From Eutrophovita sp913057845 (GTDB lineage: Bacteria; Pseudomonadota; Gammaproteobacteria; Burkholderiales; Eutrophovitaceae): DNA of 64,000 bases. The stretch spans positions 1-64,000 of the forward strand of contig CAWUVH010000004.1 of NCBI GenBank assembly GCA_963925895.1, in the 5' to 3' direction. Numbering within the stretch: the first letter of the stretch is position 1; every line of letters starts with the position of its first letter. Of the stretch, positions 50,786 to 59,844 are shown piece after piece. A program made the position numbers and the translations under genes. The notes below the pieces were generated by a model. The model saw only the letters and a program-made list of their open reading frames with translations, was not told where the DNA came from and ran no database searches.

Positions 50786-52354
50786 ATGGTCAAAAACAAG
50801 ATACTTGTATTGGATTTTGGATCTCAATACTCTCAACTTATTGTTCGGCGTATTCGAGAGGTTGGCGTGTACTGTGAATTGTTGCCGTATGACATTGACG
50901 TTTCGAAAATAATTGATTTTGAGCCTAGAGGTATTATCCTCTCAGGTGGTCCCGCATCAGTCTATGAAGACGAGGACAGCCCCAGCGCCCCAGATGAAGT
51001 GTTTGATTTGGGTATCCCAATTCTGGGGATTTGTTATGGCATGCAAACAATGGCTAACCAACTCGGAGGCACGGTACTGGCCGCGTCTAAGAGAGAATTT
51101 GGTTTCGCAGAAATTAGAGCCCGAGGACATTCAGCGTTATTGAATGAAGTATCGGACAGAACGAATGCAGACAACCATGGGCTTTTGGATGTATGGATGA
51201 GTCATGGAGACAAAGTCACCGAACTGCCTAAGGGGTTTAAAGTAATCGCATCGAATGAGTCAACTCCTTTAGCCGGAATGGCGGATGAGACTCGGAAGTT
51301 TTATGGACTTCAATTTCATCCTGAAGTCACACACACTCCCCAAGGGGCAAAGATTCTAGAACGATTTGTTTTGGGGATATGCGAGTGCCAGGCGGATTGG
51401 AGCATGCCGTCATTCGTTGACGTCGAAGTCGCTAGAATTAAATCGCAAGTCGGAGACGATGAGGTCATATTAGGGCTCTCTGGAGGCGTGGATTCATCGG
51501 TTGCCGCAGCGCTCATTCACAAGGCGATTGGGTCGCAGTTAATGTGTGTGTTCGTGGATAACGGTCTGCTTCGTTTGAACGAAGCAACGCAGGTCATGGG
51601 CACGTTTAAAGAAAATTTAGGCGTTAATGTGATTCATGTTGATGCCGCAGAGCGTTTCATGACAGCACTCTCTGGTGTGATTGATCCAGAAGAAAAAAGA
51701 AAAGTCATTGGTCGTGAGTTTGTTGATATTTTTCAAGAAGAGGCGGCGAAATTACCCAATGCTCGTTGGCTTGCGCAAGGGACGATTTATCCCGACGTCA
51801 TTGAGTCAGCTGGTTCTAAAAATAAGAAAGCAAAAACGATCAAATCACATCATAACGTGGGAGGGTTACCCGACACGTTAAATTTAAAGCTTCTTGAACC
51901 GTTGAGAGATCTATTTAAGGATGAAGTTCGACACCTGGGTGTGGCACTTGGTCTACCGTCTAAGATGGTATTCAGACATCCATTTCCAGGCCCGGGACTT
52001 GGTGTGCGAATACTTGGAGAGGTTAAGAAAGTCTATGCGGAGTATCTTCGAGAAGCGGATGCGATATTTATCGAAGAGTTAGTGAGTTCCGGCTGGTATG
52101 AGAAGACTGCTCAAGCCTTCGCTGTTTTCCTGCCAGTGAAGTCTGTTGGTGTCATGGGTGATGGACGTACCTACGAATATGTAGTCGCGCTAAGAGCAGT
52201 TGAGACCTCGGATTTCATGACTGCTAATTGGGCGCCGCTGCCGCATGACTTGTTGTCCAGAGTCTCCAATAGAATTATTAACGAGGTTAAAGGGATTAAT
52301 CGGGTTGTATACGATATCTCGGGTAAGCCGCCTGCCACTATTGAGTGGGAGTAA
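50786..52354 (+). CDS. guaA: GMP synthase (glutamine-hydrolysing)
   Basis: Aminates XMP to GMP. It has 522 residues: glutamine amidotransferase with Cys in GICYGMQTM, His-Glu from LQFHPEV, PP-loop ATPase [13 protein letters not shown] near 232 and a C-terminal dimer domain ending in PATIEWE. The final 14 bp of the gene recur at 52574-52587, a possible scar of integration at this site. Confidence 0.97.
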   Translation: MVKNKILVLDFGSQYSQLIVRRIREVGVYCELLPYDIDVSKIIDFEPRGIILSGGPASVYEDEDSPSAPDEVFDLGIPILGICYGMQTMANQLGGTVLAASKREFGFAEIRARGHSALLNEVSDRTNADNHGLLDVWMSHGDKVTELPKGFKVIASNESTPLAGMADETRKFYGLQFHPEVTHTPQGAKILERFVLGICECQADWSMPSFVDVEVARIKSQVGDDEVILGLSGGVDSSVAAALIHKAIGSQLMCVFVDNGLLRLNEATQVMGTFKENLGVNVIHVDAAERFMTALSGVIDPEEKRKVIGREFVDIFQEEAAKLPNARWLAQGTIYPDVIESAGSKNKKAKTIKSHHNVGGLPDTLNLKLLEPLRDLFKDEVRHLGVALGLPSKMVFRHPFPGPGLGVRILGEVKKVYAEYLREADAIFIEELVSSGWYEKTAQAFAVFLPVKSVGVMGDGRTYEYVVALRAVETSDFMTANWAPLPHDLLSRVSNRIINEVKGINRVVYDISGKPPATIEWE

Positions 52355-52732
52355 GAGGTTGATGTTAAGTTATTGATTATGTCAACGCTACTGAGGTAGT
52401 GCATTAAGCTAGAATGCAGGTTAGAAAGTTACTAACACTGTGGGTGGCAATGCGTTGATTAAAATAGGTTTGTAGTCGGAGTTGTTAACGTTGTTTTACT
52501 GCTTGGAGTTGGAAGGTAGTTAGAAACTAAAAAATTATAGTAATAAAAACAATAGCTTATAGTGTTACTACAGTTGAGTGGGAGTAATTTCTATTGCGTA
52601 AGTTACTAAATATGAATATCAAAATTAAACGCCATCTTTAGCAACCCTTAAGCCTGTCAGTAGAACTAAAGGCGTTCTACTTGAGGAATGTCGGCTTTAT
52701 ATAAATAAACACGCAATTCTGAAAATAACACA
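52355..52732. other. 378-bp gap with guaA 3'-end copy and egtB remnant
   Basis: Two pieces of structure: a copy of the guaA 3' end at 52574-52587 and a decayed egtB 3' end (minus strand) at 52625-52660. No intact gene. Confidence 0.6.
52574..52587 (+). repeat. Duplicated guaA 3' end (possible att remnant)
   Basis: TTGAGTGGGAGTAA repeats the last 14 bp of guaA (52341-52354), stop codon included, with weaker similarity on both sides. The 3' end of guaA is a known integration hotspot, so this could be an att remnant about 233 bp downstream. Confidence 0.5.
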
Positions 52733-53755
52733 ATGGCAATTTACGTTCTAGTTCATGGCGCTTGGCATACCGGAGAGCTTTTAGAGGCTGTTGCGGAACC
52801 CATCCGAGCTAAAGGTCATACAGTACACTGTCCTACAGTGGCGGGAAATAATCCCGGAGACGACCGCACGATTGGACTCGATGTCGCAATTGCATCCATT
52901 GTCACCTATCTTGAAGAACACCATCTTCAAGATGTTGTGCTTCTTGGGCATAGCTATGGCGGAATGGTTATTACGGGTGTCGCTGATCGTGCGCCGGAAC
53001 GAATTCATCGACTGATTTATTGGAACGCATTTGTGCCTAACAATGGAGAGTGTTTGAACGACATGGTGCCACCCCATTATGTTGGTTTGTTTGATTCAAT
53101 CAGTTCGGAGAGTTCAGACAATAGCGTAATGTTGCCATTTTCCATCTGGCGAGAGGCATTTATCAATGACGGCAGCCTAGAGGAGGCTGAATTTGCTTAC
53201 GGGAAATTGAATGCACATCCTTATGCGACTTTCACCGATTCAATTTCGTTGAAAACCAATCCCATGGATATGCAATTTGGCAAGTCTTTCATCAACTGCA
53301 CAGAAGATACAGCATTGCCTCAAAGTTTGAGCTGGCACCCGCGTCTATCGGAGAAACTAGGTCTGTTTCGATTAATTCAGCTAACGGGCAGTCACGAACT
53401 TTGTTTCACTGATCCGGCTAGTTTGGCAGCGTCTATAATGAAAGCGGGACGGGATTAAAACAGATTTTCACTCATTGCGTGCGTAACTGATCAAGTCGGC
53501 GTTCGTTGACGCTTTTACAAAAAAATCAAAAATTGAGGGCACATTATTCTCGGCAATGGGGACGATGTACTTATTAATCTCAACGAGATAAGTCTTTATA
53601 GGCTTGCCATCAGGGTTTTGACAGAGAAGAAGCATGTAGCCACATAGCCCGGATAAGGGTTTTAGTTGCTAGTAGCTCATTGCCACACTTTATCAAAAAT
53701 ATCATTACTGCGTTGAGACCTCGATTTAGCAAAAGCCCCCCATTCAAATTCAGTT
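52625..53755 (-). pseudogene. Decayed egtB 3' half, split by an alpha/beta hydrolase gene
   Basis: Two pieces match intact egtB (60674-61912). Positions 53651-53755 align with 60861-60965 without gaps at 15 differences in 105 bp and translate to TEFEWGAFAKS...SNDIFDKVWQ followed by an in-frame stop. Positions 52632-52660 align with 60681-60709 with two differences and read LTGLRVAKDGV then a stop at 52625-52627. About 50 codons between them are missing and replaced by ~990 bp that carry the hydrolase gene. It cannot make EgtB. Confidence 0.8.
52733..53458 (+). CDS. Alpha/beta hydrolase
   Basis: A 241-residue alpha/beta-hydrolase with oxyanion region VLVHGAWHTGELLEAV, nucleophile Ser in VLLGHSYGGMVITG near 72, and a C-terminal His in LTGSHELCFTDPASL near 218. 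The HGAWH form occurs in AB hydrolase_6-type proteins with broad ester substrates; the substrate is not assigned. It lies within the remains of a second egtB copy, on the opposite strand. Confidence 0.85.
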   Translation: MAIYVLVHGAWHTGELLEAVAEPIRAKGHTVHCPTVAGNNPGDDRTIGLDVAIASIVTYLEEHHLQDVVLLGHSYGGMVITGVADRAPERIHRLIYWNAFVPNNGECLNDMVPPHYVGLFDSISSESSDNSVMLPFSIWREAFINDGSLEEAEFAYGKLNAHPYATFTDSISLKTNPMDMQFGKSFINCTEDTALPQSLSWHPRLSEKLGLFRLIQLTGSHELCFTDPASLAASIMKAGRD

Positions 53756-53762
53756 TGAGGCT
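53459..53762. other. 304-bp gap holding an egtB fragment
   Basis: Positions 53651-53755 are part of the decayed egtB; 53459-53650 hold nothing recognised. The fragment stops 8 bp before the SulP stop codon. Confidence 0.6.
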
Positions 53763-55490
53763 TTAGTTCTTAAGCATTTCGATCGCTTGGTGTTGACTCA
53801 GGAAAACTTGGCCAGACAAATCAGCGATCAAATGCGTCTTAGCCAATCGATCCATCACAGGGCCTTTGATTTCCGAGAGATGGAATTTCACACCTGTAGA
53901 TTTGAGGCGTTCATTGATAGCTTCAAGGCTTTCGAGCGCGCTCATATCAATCACATTAACCGCTGAACATAGCAGTACCACATGGCGCAATTTGCTATCT
54001 CTAGCGACAAGGTCATAGATGTAATCTTCAAGAAAACGCGCATTTGCAAAATAAAGGCTTTCATCCACCCGCAGTGTTGAAATGTGCGGATAGGTGATGA
54101 CGTCATAGCGTTTAACATTTCGGAAATGTTCAGTGCCTGCAATTTGTCCTACTTCAGCAATATGCGGACGCGAGGTTTTGTAAAGGTACATCACAATCGA
54201 CAGCAACACCCCCGCAGAAATGCCAGCCTCCACGCCCACCACAAGGGTCATAAAAATGGTCACAGACACAGCCGCAAAGTCTGGTTTTGAAAAGACCCAA
54301 GATTTGCGCAAGATCGAAAAGTCGATCAGGCTGAGGACCGCCACAATGATGGTTGCAGCTAAAATAGCCTTCGGTAAGAAGTAGATCAAAGGCGTCAAAA
54401 ACAGAGCGGCGAAGGCTAATCCAACGGCTGTATAGGCCCCTGCGGCAGGGGTAGCTGCGCCTGCGTCATAATTCACGACCGAGCGAGAAAATCCGCCCGT
54501 TACAGGATAGCCGCCTGTAAAGGCTGCGCCAATATTCGCAGCACCAAGGCCAATAAGCTCTTGATTAGGATCGATCCGTTGACGTTTTTTGGCTGCCAAC
54601 GTTTGCGCAACCGAAATGCTTTCAACAAATCCAATGATTGAAATCAACAAAGCCGAACCAAACAGACTTCCTATCAAATCAAAGGAAAAAGAGGGTGAGG
54701 TCAGCGGTGGTAGGCTTTGGGGCACCTCGCCGACCACTTGAACGCCTTTGCCCACGAGATTAAATCCCCAAGTCACCAAAGTGCTGAGTAAAATCGCCAA
54801 TACAGGGCCAATTTTTGCCAAAAGATCAGCGGGGCGTGCGCGCATACCAAATTTACGCAATACTGGTTTTAGACCGTTGCGCACCCAAAATAGAAAGCCC
54901 ATCCCCACAGCGCCAAGGGCCAAGGTATAGACGTTAGTTTGACCAAGATGAATTATGATTTGCTCGACGAGTTCAGGCACAGTATCGCCAGATATCTTGA
55001 TGCCCAAGAGATGCTTCACTTGACTCATCGCGATTAAAATACCTGATGCCGTGATGAAGCCTGCTATTACTGGATGCGAGAGAAAATTCGTTAAAAACCC
55101 TAACCTCAAAAGACCAAGCGCTAACAAGATCAATCCCGACAGAAAAGCCAAAGTTAAGGCTGCGGTCACATAGTCAATTGAACCCAATGTCGCGACCTTG
55201 CCCACGGCCGTAGCCGTCATCAAAGACACAACGGCCACAGGTCCCACCGCAAGTGCGCGACTTGTGCCAAAAATGGCATAAAGCACGATTGGTACGATCG
55301 AAGCATAGATCCCCATCTCTGCTGGCAAACCTGCCAAAAGGGCATAAGCCAATGATTGTGGCACCAACATGATCGTTACGATCATTGCTGCCAAAAGATC
55401 GTTTGTCAGTGTATCTTGAGTATATTTGGGACCCCATTCAAGAATGGGTAGGTACCGCGCAACAGCGCCAAAAAAGGATTTTTTATCCAT
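53763..55490 (-). CDS. SulP-family anion transporter
   Basis: A 575-residue SulP permease with about 10-12 membrane segments and a C-terminal STAS domain (about 445-570). The N-terminal SulP signature region includes VPQSLAYALLAGLPAEMGIYASIVP (short core SLAYALLAGLPAEMGIY). Members take up sulfate or bicarbonate; linkage to persulfide and YedE genes suggests sulfate or another sulfur anion. Last gene of the operon-like series on this strand (67 bp after the MBL gene). Confidence 0.88.
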   Translation of the reverse strand: MDKKSFFGAVARYLPILEWGPKYTQDTLTNDLLAAMIVTIMLVPQSLAYALLAGLPAEMGIYASIVPIVLYAIFGTSRALAVGPVAVVSLMTATAVGKVATLGSIDYVTAALTLAFLSGLILLALGLLRLGFLTNFLSHPVIAGFITASGILIAMSQVKHLLGIKISGDTVPELVEQIIIHLGQTNVYTLALGAVGMGFLFWVRNGLKPVLRKFGMRARPADLLAKIGPVLAILLSTLVTWGFNLVGKGVQVVGEVPQSLPPLTSPSFSFDLIGSLFGSALLISIIGFVESISVAQTLAAKKRQRIDPNQELIGLGAANIGAAFTGGYPVTGGFSRSVVNYDAGAATPAAGAYTAVGLAFAALFLTPLIYFLPKAILAATIIVAVLSLIDFSILRKSWVFSKPDFAAVSVTIFMTLVVGVEAGISAGVLLSIVMYLYKTSRPHIAEVGQIAGTEHFRNVKRYDVITYPHISTLRVDESLYFANARFLEDYIYDLVARDSKLRHVVLLCSAVNVIDMSALESLEAINERLKSTGVKFHLSEIKGPVMDRLAKTHLIADLSGQVFLSQHQAIEMLKN

Positions 55491-55557
55491 AGTTTAATCC
55501 AATACTAAATCTACCAAAGTCGCGCACACCATGATAAAAGGGGCACAGAAGGCACTA

Positions 55558-56442
55558 TTAAAGTTTGTTAACGGGGATTTTTAGCATCATATTGCCGTCA
55601 TTATCTTTGGGCATGTCACCTGCGCGCATATTCACTTGCAATGATGGAATAATCAAACGCGGCATTGCCAATGATGCGTCTCGCTCGGTCCGGAATTTGA
55701 TAAAATCTTCGCGCGTTTTACCTGCGCCCACGTGGATATTATGAGCCTTCTCTTCTGCTATGGTCGTTTCCCATGCGATTTCACGTCCATTGGGCGCATA
55801 GTCATGGCACATGAACAAGCGCATCTCATCAGGTAATGTTAACAATTTTTGAATGCTGTCATAAAGTGTGGCCGCGTCACCGCCCGGAAAGTCAGCACGG
55901 GCCGAGCCACCGTCGGGCATGAACAACGTGTCGCCCACAAAGGCCGTGTTGCCAACCACATGTACCATACAGGCTGGCGTGTGACCTGGTGTATAGATTG
56001 CTGTCACATCCATAGAACCAATTTTATAATTATCGCCATCCTTAAACAAAGCATCAAATTGGGATCCATCCCGCTGAAATTCGCTGCTTTCATTGAAAAT
56101 CTCACCAAAGGTTTCTTGCGCAACCAGGATCTGCTCACCAACCCCGATTTTGCCACCCAATTTTTGTTGTAAATAGGGTGCAGCAGACAAGTGGTCAGCA
56201 TGAACATGGGTTTCGATGATCCACTCAAGCTTCAAGCCGCTTGAAGTGATGAACTCAACCAAACGGTCCGCGTGCTTATAAGTAATCCGGCCGGCCGCGT
56301 AATCAATATCCATGACACTGTCAACCACTGCACATGAGGTGCTATTTGGATCTTTGACCACATAACTGATTGTATTGGTGTCAGGATCAAAAAATCCTGT
56401 AACTTCAGGTTTTATATTCATATTTGGGCTGAACACTGTCAT
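55558..56442 (-). CDS. blh: MBL-fold persulfide dioxygenase-like protein
   Basis: The 294-residue metallo-beta-lactamase protein has HVHADHLSAAPYL (HxHxDH) near 77, GHTPACMVHVVG and FVGDTLFMPDGGSARADFPGG, the ETHE1/Blh pattern. Such enzymes oxidise glutathione persulfide to sulfite and glutathione. Located between the YedE pair and SulP, as in BigR-type operons, so a role in sulfide/persulfide detoxification is likely. Confidence 0.85.
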   Translation of the reverse strand: MTVFSPNMNIKPEVTGFFDPDTNTISYVVKDPNSTSCAVVDSVMDIDYAAGRITYKHADRLVEFITSSGLKLEWIIETHVHADHLSAAPYLQQKLGGKIGVGEQILVAQETFGEIFNESSEFQRDGSQFDALFKDGDNYKIGSMDVTAIYTPGHTPACMVHVVGNTAFVGDTLFMPDGGSARADFPGGDAATLYDSIQKLLTLPDEMRLFMCHDYAPNGREIAWETTIAEEKAHNIHVGAGKTREDFIKFRTERDASLAMPRLIIPSLQVNMRAGDMPKDNDGNMMLKIPVNKL

Positions 56443-56462
56443 CGAAAAAATCCCTTACTTCA

Positions 56463-56891
56463 TTAGTTCGACAGGAAAAATAGGTTGATGCGCCGTGCGG
56501 CCAAAATACCCGCAACCAAAGAGGCGATAAAAATATAGGACTCAAAATGGCCTAACCCAAACGTAGGAATGGCGCCGCCCGGGCAAAATCCTGCGATACC
56601 CCAACCAATACCAAACACGCTCGAACCCAAAATTAGGCGGCGGTCAATTTGTTTGGTGCTGGGTAGGGAAAAAGTGCCTTCAAAAAGCGAATGTTTTTGT
56701 ACTCCGAATACCAAACGATAGCCGATCAAAGTGGTGACCATCGCGCCACCCATGACGAACACTAAGCTAGGATCCCATGTGCCAAAGATATCAAAGAAGT
56801 TTAAAACTTTCGCAGGATTAGCCATGCCAGAGATAGCAATTCCAAACCCGAAAACGCCGCCCGCAATGGTAGAAGAAATATATTTCAACAT
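56463..56891 (-). CDS. YeeE/YedE-type membrane protein, second half
   Basis: The ~142-residue protein has about four membrane segments with GIGWGIAGFCPGGAIPTFGLGH near 100 (key AGFCPGGAIP with a conserved Cys). YeeE/YedE proteins carry sulfur compounds such as thiosulfate. ATG at 56891 chosen over 56933, since the upstream codons overlap the neighbour. It follows the other YedE gene almost directly. Confidence 0.85.
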   Translation of the reverse strand: MLKYISSTIAGGVFGFGIAISGMANPAKVLNFFDIFGTWDPSLVFVMGGAMVTTLIGYRLVFGVQKHSLFEGTFSLPSTKQIDRRLILGSSVFGIGWGIAGFCPGGAIPTFGLGHFESYIFIASLVAGILAARRINLFFLSN

Positions 56892-56892
56892 T

Positions 56893-57315
56893 TTATAACC
56901 CCAATATGTGACGGATAACAAAAACGGTAGCAAAGGTCGTTACCATAAACGAGAGGGTCGCGATGAGTGAGCGCACAGAGAAGCGCGCCATCCCGCAAAC
57001 CCCATGTCCCGAGGTGCAACCTCCGCCGAAAAAGACGCCTAATCCCACCAGAAATCCACCCAATACCAACATCAAAACTGAAGAAGGAACATAGAAGGGA
57101 ATGTCATTGCCAAGGGAAACATAGATCATCGGCGCCACAACGGCCCCCACCAAGAAGGCGGCTCTCACGGCCCAGTCTTTCGCAACTGGCGGCAAAACTC
57201 CCCCTAAGATACCGGTCATGCCGGCGATTCGTCCATTGGCGGCCATAAAGATCACTGCACCAAGGCCAATAAACAAGCCTCCAATCAGTGACAAGTAAGG
57301 TGTAAATTCAGTCAT
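56893..57315 (-). CDS. YeeE/YedE-type membrane protein, first half
   Basis: The ~140-residue protein has about four membrane segments and the motif FFGGGCTSGHGVCGMARFSVRSL, with two Cys, close to the C-terminal end. Together with the next gene it looks like a split YeeE/YedE pair (PmpA/PmpB style). ATG at 57315 chosen, with AAGGAC upstream. It is divergent from the ArsR gene over a 97-bp spacer. Confidence 0.87.
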   Translation of the reverse strand: MTEFTPYLSLIGGLFIGLGAVIFMAANGRIAGMTGILGGVLPPVAKDWAVRAAFLVGAVVAPMIYVSLGNDIPFYVPSSVLMLVLGGFLVGLGVFFGGGCTSGHGVCGMARFSVRSLIATLSFMVTTFATVFVIRHILGL

Positions 57316-57375
57316 TTTTAAGTCCTTTTCCTTTGTGTACGGGTAAAATACATCATGAAACATGCTGATAAAGTA

Positions 57376-57404
57376 TTGACCTTATATAATACATTATATA
57401 TATA
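57376..57404 (+). promoter_or_regulatory. Promoter with AT-rich operator, BigR-type
   Basis: TTGACC (57376-57381) and TATATA (57399-57404) 17 bp apart. A perfect 6-bp inverted repeat ATATAA-TACA-TTATAT (57384-57399) lies between them, fitting an ArsR-family autoregulatory operator. The start at 57412 leaves almost no leader. Confidence 0.6.
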
Positions 57405-57411
57405 ATCAATT

Positions 57412-57765
57412 ATGAATATAAAAGAAATTAAATATACGATGGATCCCAATGATCTAGCAGACAAAATGTCGCAGGCTGCAAATTTAATGTCTATGCTGGC
57501 CTCACCAGTTCGGTTGCAGATTTTGTGCAATCTTTTGATTGGGGAAAAATCTGTGCAGGCGTTGGTCGATTTATCTGGTCTTTCGCAGCCCGCCATCTCA
57601 CATCATTTAAAAATCCTTCGTGAGGCGGACTTGGTGCAAACACGGCGCGAGCAGCAAACGATCTATAACGGCCTTAAGGGTCCCGAAGTCGAGGCTATTT
57701 TGCAAACATTGCACGCGATTTACTGCAGCCCAAACAGCCTATCTTCGCAAGACGTGCCGCAGTGA
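57412..57765 (+). CDS. ArsR-family sulfide-sensing repressor, BigR/SqrR-like
   Basis: A 117-residue winged-helix repressor with SPVRLQILCNLLIG and LSQPAISHHLKILREADLVQTRRE recognition helix. Cys39 and Cys105 are 66 residues apart, the same spacing as the redox pair of BigR-type sensors, in which a disulfide or polysulfide bridge between them relieves repression. Divergent from the sulfur operon. A shorter start at Met10 (57439) is possible. Confidence 0.87.
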   Translation: MNIKEIKYTMDPNDLADKMSQAANLMSMLASPVRLQILCNLLIGEKSVQALVDLSGLSQPAISHHLKILREADLVQTRREQQTIYNGLKGPEVEAILQTLHAIYCSPNSLSSQDVPQ

Positions 57766-57817
57766 GGTACTCAACTTGTACAGTCCTTTTGTGTCATGTG
57801 TGCGTGCGGGTAAAAAT

Positions 57818-58141
57818 ATGAAAATTAAGTGTTTGACGGGATTCTTTTTGTATTGCGCTACGGCTAATTGCTATGCAGCTGCTGAGTTGGTGTGTGTGGG
57901 GCAGCAAGCAAGCTATGCAAGAACGAGTGTTGAGGTAGATTGCAGTAATCGCTACGCTGTAGTTGAGTCACTAAAACAAGCTTGGTTCAAGCTACGTCAA
58001 AATCATATTGGTGGCACGTTAGAGGATATGTGTTGGGATGCGTTTAATGACGCTAAAGGTATTCATCCAAGCATAAGTTTTGTGGGGATTACTGATTCGT
58101 TCTTCGCTCGATGTAATATGGGACTAGAGTATGTCCAGTAA
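57818..58141 (+). CDS. Small exported Cys-rich protein
   Basis: The ~107-residue protein has a signal peptide (about 1-21, ending in AAA) and six Cys in the mature part. The frame is open upstream and reaches into the ArsR gene in another frame, so I start it at the ATG at 57818. Not recognised. It lies just past the ArsR gene on the same strand. Confidence 0.55.
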   Translation: MKIKCLTGFFLYCATANCYAAAELVCVGQQASYARTSVEVDCSNRYAVVESLKQAWFKLRQNHIGGTLEDMCWDAFNDAKGIHPSISFVGITDSFFARCNMGLEYVQ

Positions 58142-58197
58142 TTAATTAGTACCGCTTTTATAGTAGTTGCGGCTGCCGACTCACCTGTCTGTTCCGG

Positions 58198-59544
58198 CTA
58201 ATTGTTCTTGTCAGGCAGATCGGCTTGGTCTAACAGTTCTGTCGGCTCAGGCAACCCCGAAATTTCATCATCATCACCACCCTCATCAGCTTGTGACGTG
58301 CCATTCTCTGATGGATCAGGCGTGCGCGGGTCAAGTTGTTGCAAAGCGCTTTCTATACCGCTACCAACCACGACATAATCCACCTTGTCTTCATCTGCAA
58401 CAGGCGGCACAGCCCGGATACGCACCACCACATGAACAGCCAATACAGCGCACACCACAGAGAAATACAGCATCAGGCTCCCAGGCCCAGCTGCATCCAT
58501 CAACAGGCCCGCTAAAGTGGGGCCAATGGCTGCACCTATACCGTGAACTAGCAACAGGCCACCGGTAACTTCCAAGGTGCGTGACACGTCAATCATGTCG
58601 TTGGCGTGGGCTACGCTGAGGCCATAGACCGTAAACAACACCCCTCCTAGGGCGACGCCAACTGGTACCAAGGCCCATGTCCAACTCAGTGAAGAGCTGT
58701 AGGCTAATAAGGCAAGTACCACCGCAATCAGTAGCGCCGACAACAACACCAAACGCCTGTCGATGCGATCAGAAAAGTGACCAACTGGCCACTGAAAAAT
58801 GGCCCCACCCAAAATAGTTGCTGCCATAAATGACGCGACACCTGTGCTGTCCAAACCCACACGTTGTGCAAACAAAGCGCCTAAACCAAAAAAGGCACTG
58901 TGAATAAGACCTGACGCGAACGCGCCGCTTACTCCCAACGGCGTGGCGTGCCACAGATTGGTAATGCTTAAACGCGGCGGCTCAACCGCATCCGGCTGCG
59001 TCACGGGTGCCAGTGTGATGGGCAGCAATGCGAAAGAGAGCAACACGGACACCATGGCAAATGGTAAAAAACCAACCGAGTCACCTACTAAAATCAGCCA
59101 CTGCCCCAAAGCCAAGGCCATAAAGGAGACAAACAAATACATTGAAAACACACGGCCGCGGTGGCCCTTAGGTGCCAACGTGTTGAGCCAGCTTTCGATC
59201 ACAATGTACAAGCCTACTAAGCAAATACCAGTGATCAAGCGCAAACCGCCCCAAAACCACGGGTTTATCCAAACAGCGTGAAGAATCGGCATGGTCGAGG
59301 CAATACTGGCCATGGCAGCGAAGGCACGAATATGCCCAACGCGGGTAATTAAGGCAGGGCAGAAAAACACGCCCGCAACATACCCGGCAAAGTAAGCAGA
59401 AGTGATGAGACCCGTCACCACGGTCGAAAAATTCGCTATGCCAGCGCGCAAACCAAGCACCGAGAACAACAAGCTTACACCCACGATGAGCATCGCAACG
59501 CCGCTTAAGATCGCGAACAAATGACCTTTTAAATCACGCATCAT
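58198..59544 (-). CDS. MFS transporter, YcaD-like
   Basis: A 448-residue MFS protein with 12 membrane segments. RVGHIRAFAAMASIAS and NTLAPKGHRGRVFSMYLF near 130 resemble YcaD-like MFS carriers. A ~50-residue acidic hydrophilic tail (PDPSENGTSQADEGGDDDE) follows the last segment. Substrate unknown. The stop is close to the small exported gene on the opposite strand. Confidence 0.85.
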   Translation of the reverse strand: MMRDLKGHLFAILSGVAMLIVGVSLLFSVLGLRAGIANFSTVVTGLITSAYFAGYVAGVFFCPALITRVGHIRAFAAMASIASTMPILHAVWINPWFWGGLRLITGICLVGLYIVIESWLNTLAPKGHRGRVFSMYLFVSFMALALGQWLILVGDSVGFLPFAMVSVLLSFALLPITLAPVTQPDAVEPPRLSITNLWHATPLGVSGAFASGLIHSAFFGLGALFAQRVGLDSTGVASFMAATILGGAIFQWPVGHFSDRIDRRLVLLSALLIAVVLALLAYSSSLSWTWALVPVGVALGGVLFTVYGLSVAHANDMIDVSRTLEVTGGLLLVHGIGAAIGPTLAGLLMDAAGPGSLMLYFSVVCAVLAVHVVVRIRAVPPVADEDKVDYVVVGSGIESALQQLDPRTPDPSENGTSQADEGGDDDEISGLPEPTELLDQADLPDKNN

Positions 59545-59561
59545 GTGCTACGCAGCCCCTT

Positions 59562-59807
59562 TCAATACAGCCTGTGGCCGAGGTAGCACAACCAAACGCC
59601 ACACGGAACCAAGCGAACGGCATAAAATATAGCGCAGCAGCTAGTGAATGCACCTCCCACTAGTAAGGCTATGGCCACCACCTCGGCATTCAATAAGTTC
59701 TCTTTAATGGCTTTGCCAAAAGCTAAGCCTGAGACCACAGCTGGGAAAAAAGCAATCAGTACATAACCTTGACAACTCTGGCGCTCCAAAAGAATTATTG
59801 ATATCAA
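59562..59807 (-). pseudogene. uppP (undecaprenyl-diphosphatase) remnant
   Basis: The residues YVLIAFFPAVVSGLAFGKAI and VVAIALLVGG match the middle of UppP (BacA). After GGAF the frame is lost, but the +1 frame of the following DNA gives FMPFAWFRVAFG, like the UppP C-terminal FVxYRxxLG motif. So only an internally deleted and frameshifted part remains; both ends and the catalytic loops are missing. Confidence 0.7.
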
Positions 59808-59844
59808 ATGTCGCTCTAAAATCGAAGGCCTCTGTATGAATACA

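Noticed and set aside
57620..57817. N-terminal extension of the small Cys-rich gene into the ArsR gene
   Set aside because: This part only mirrors the ArsR coding sequence in another frame; the signal peptide starts at 57818.
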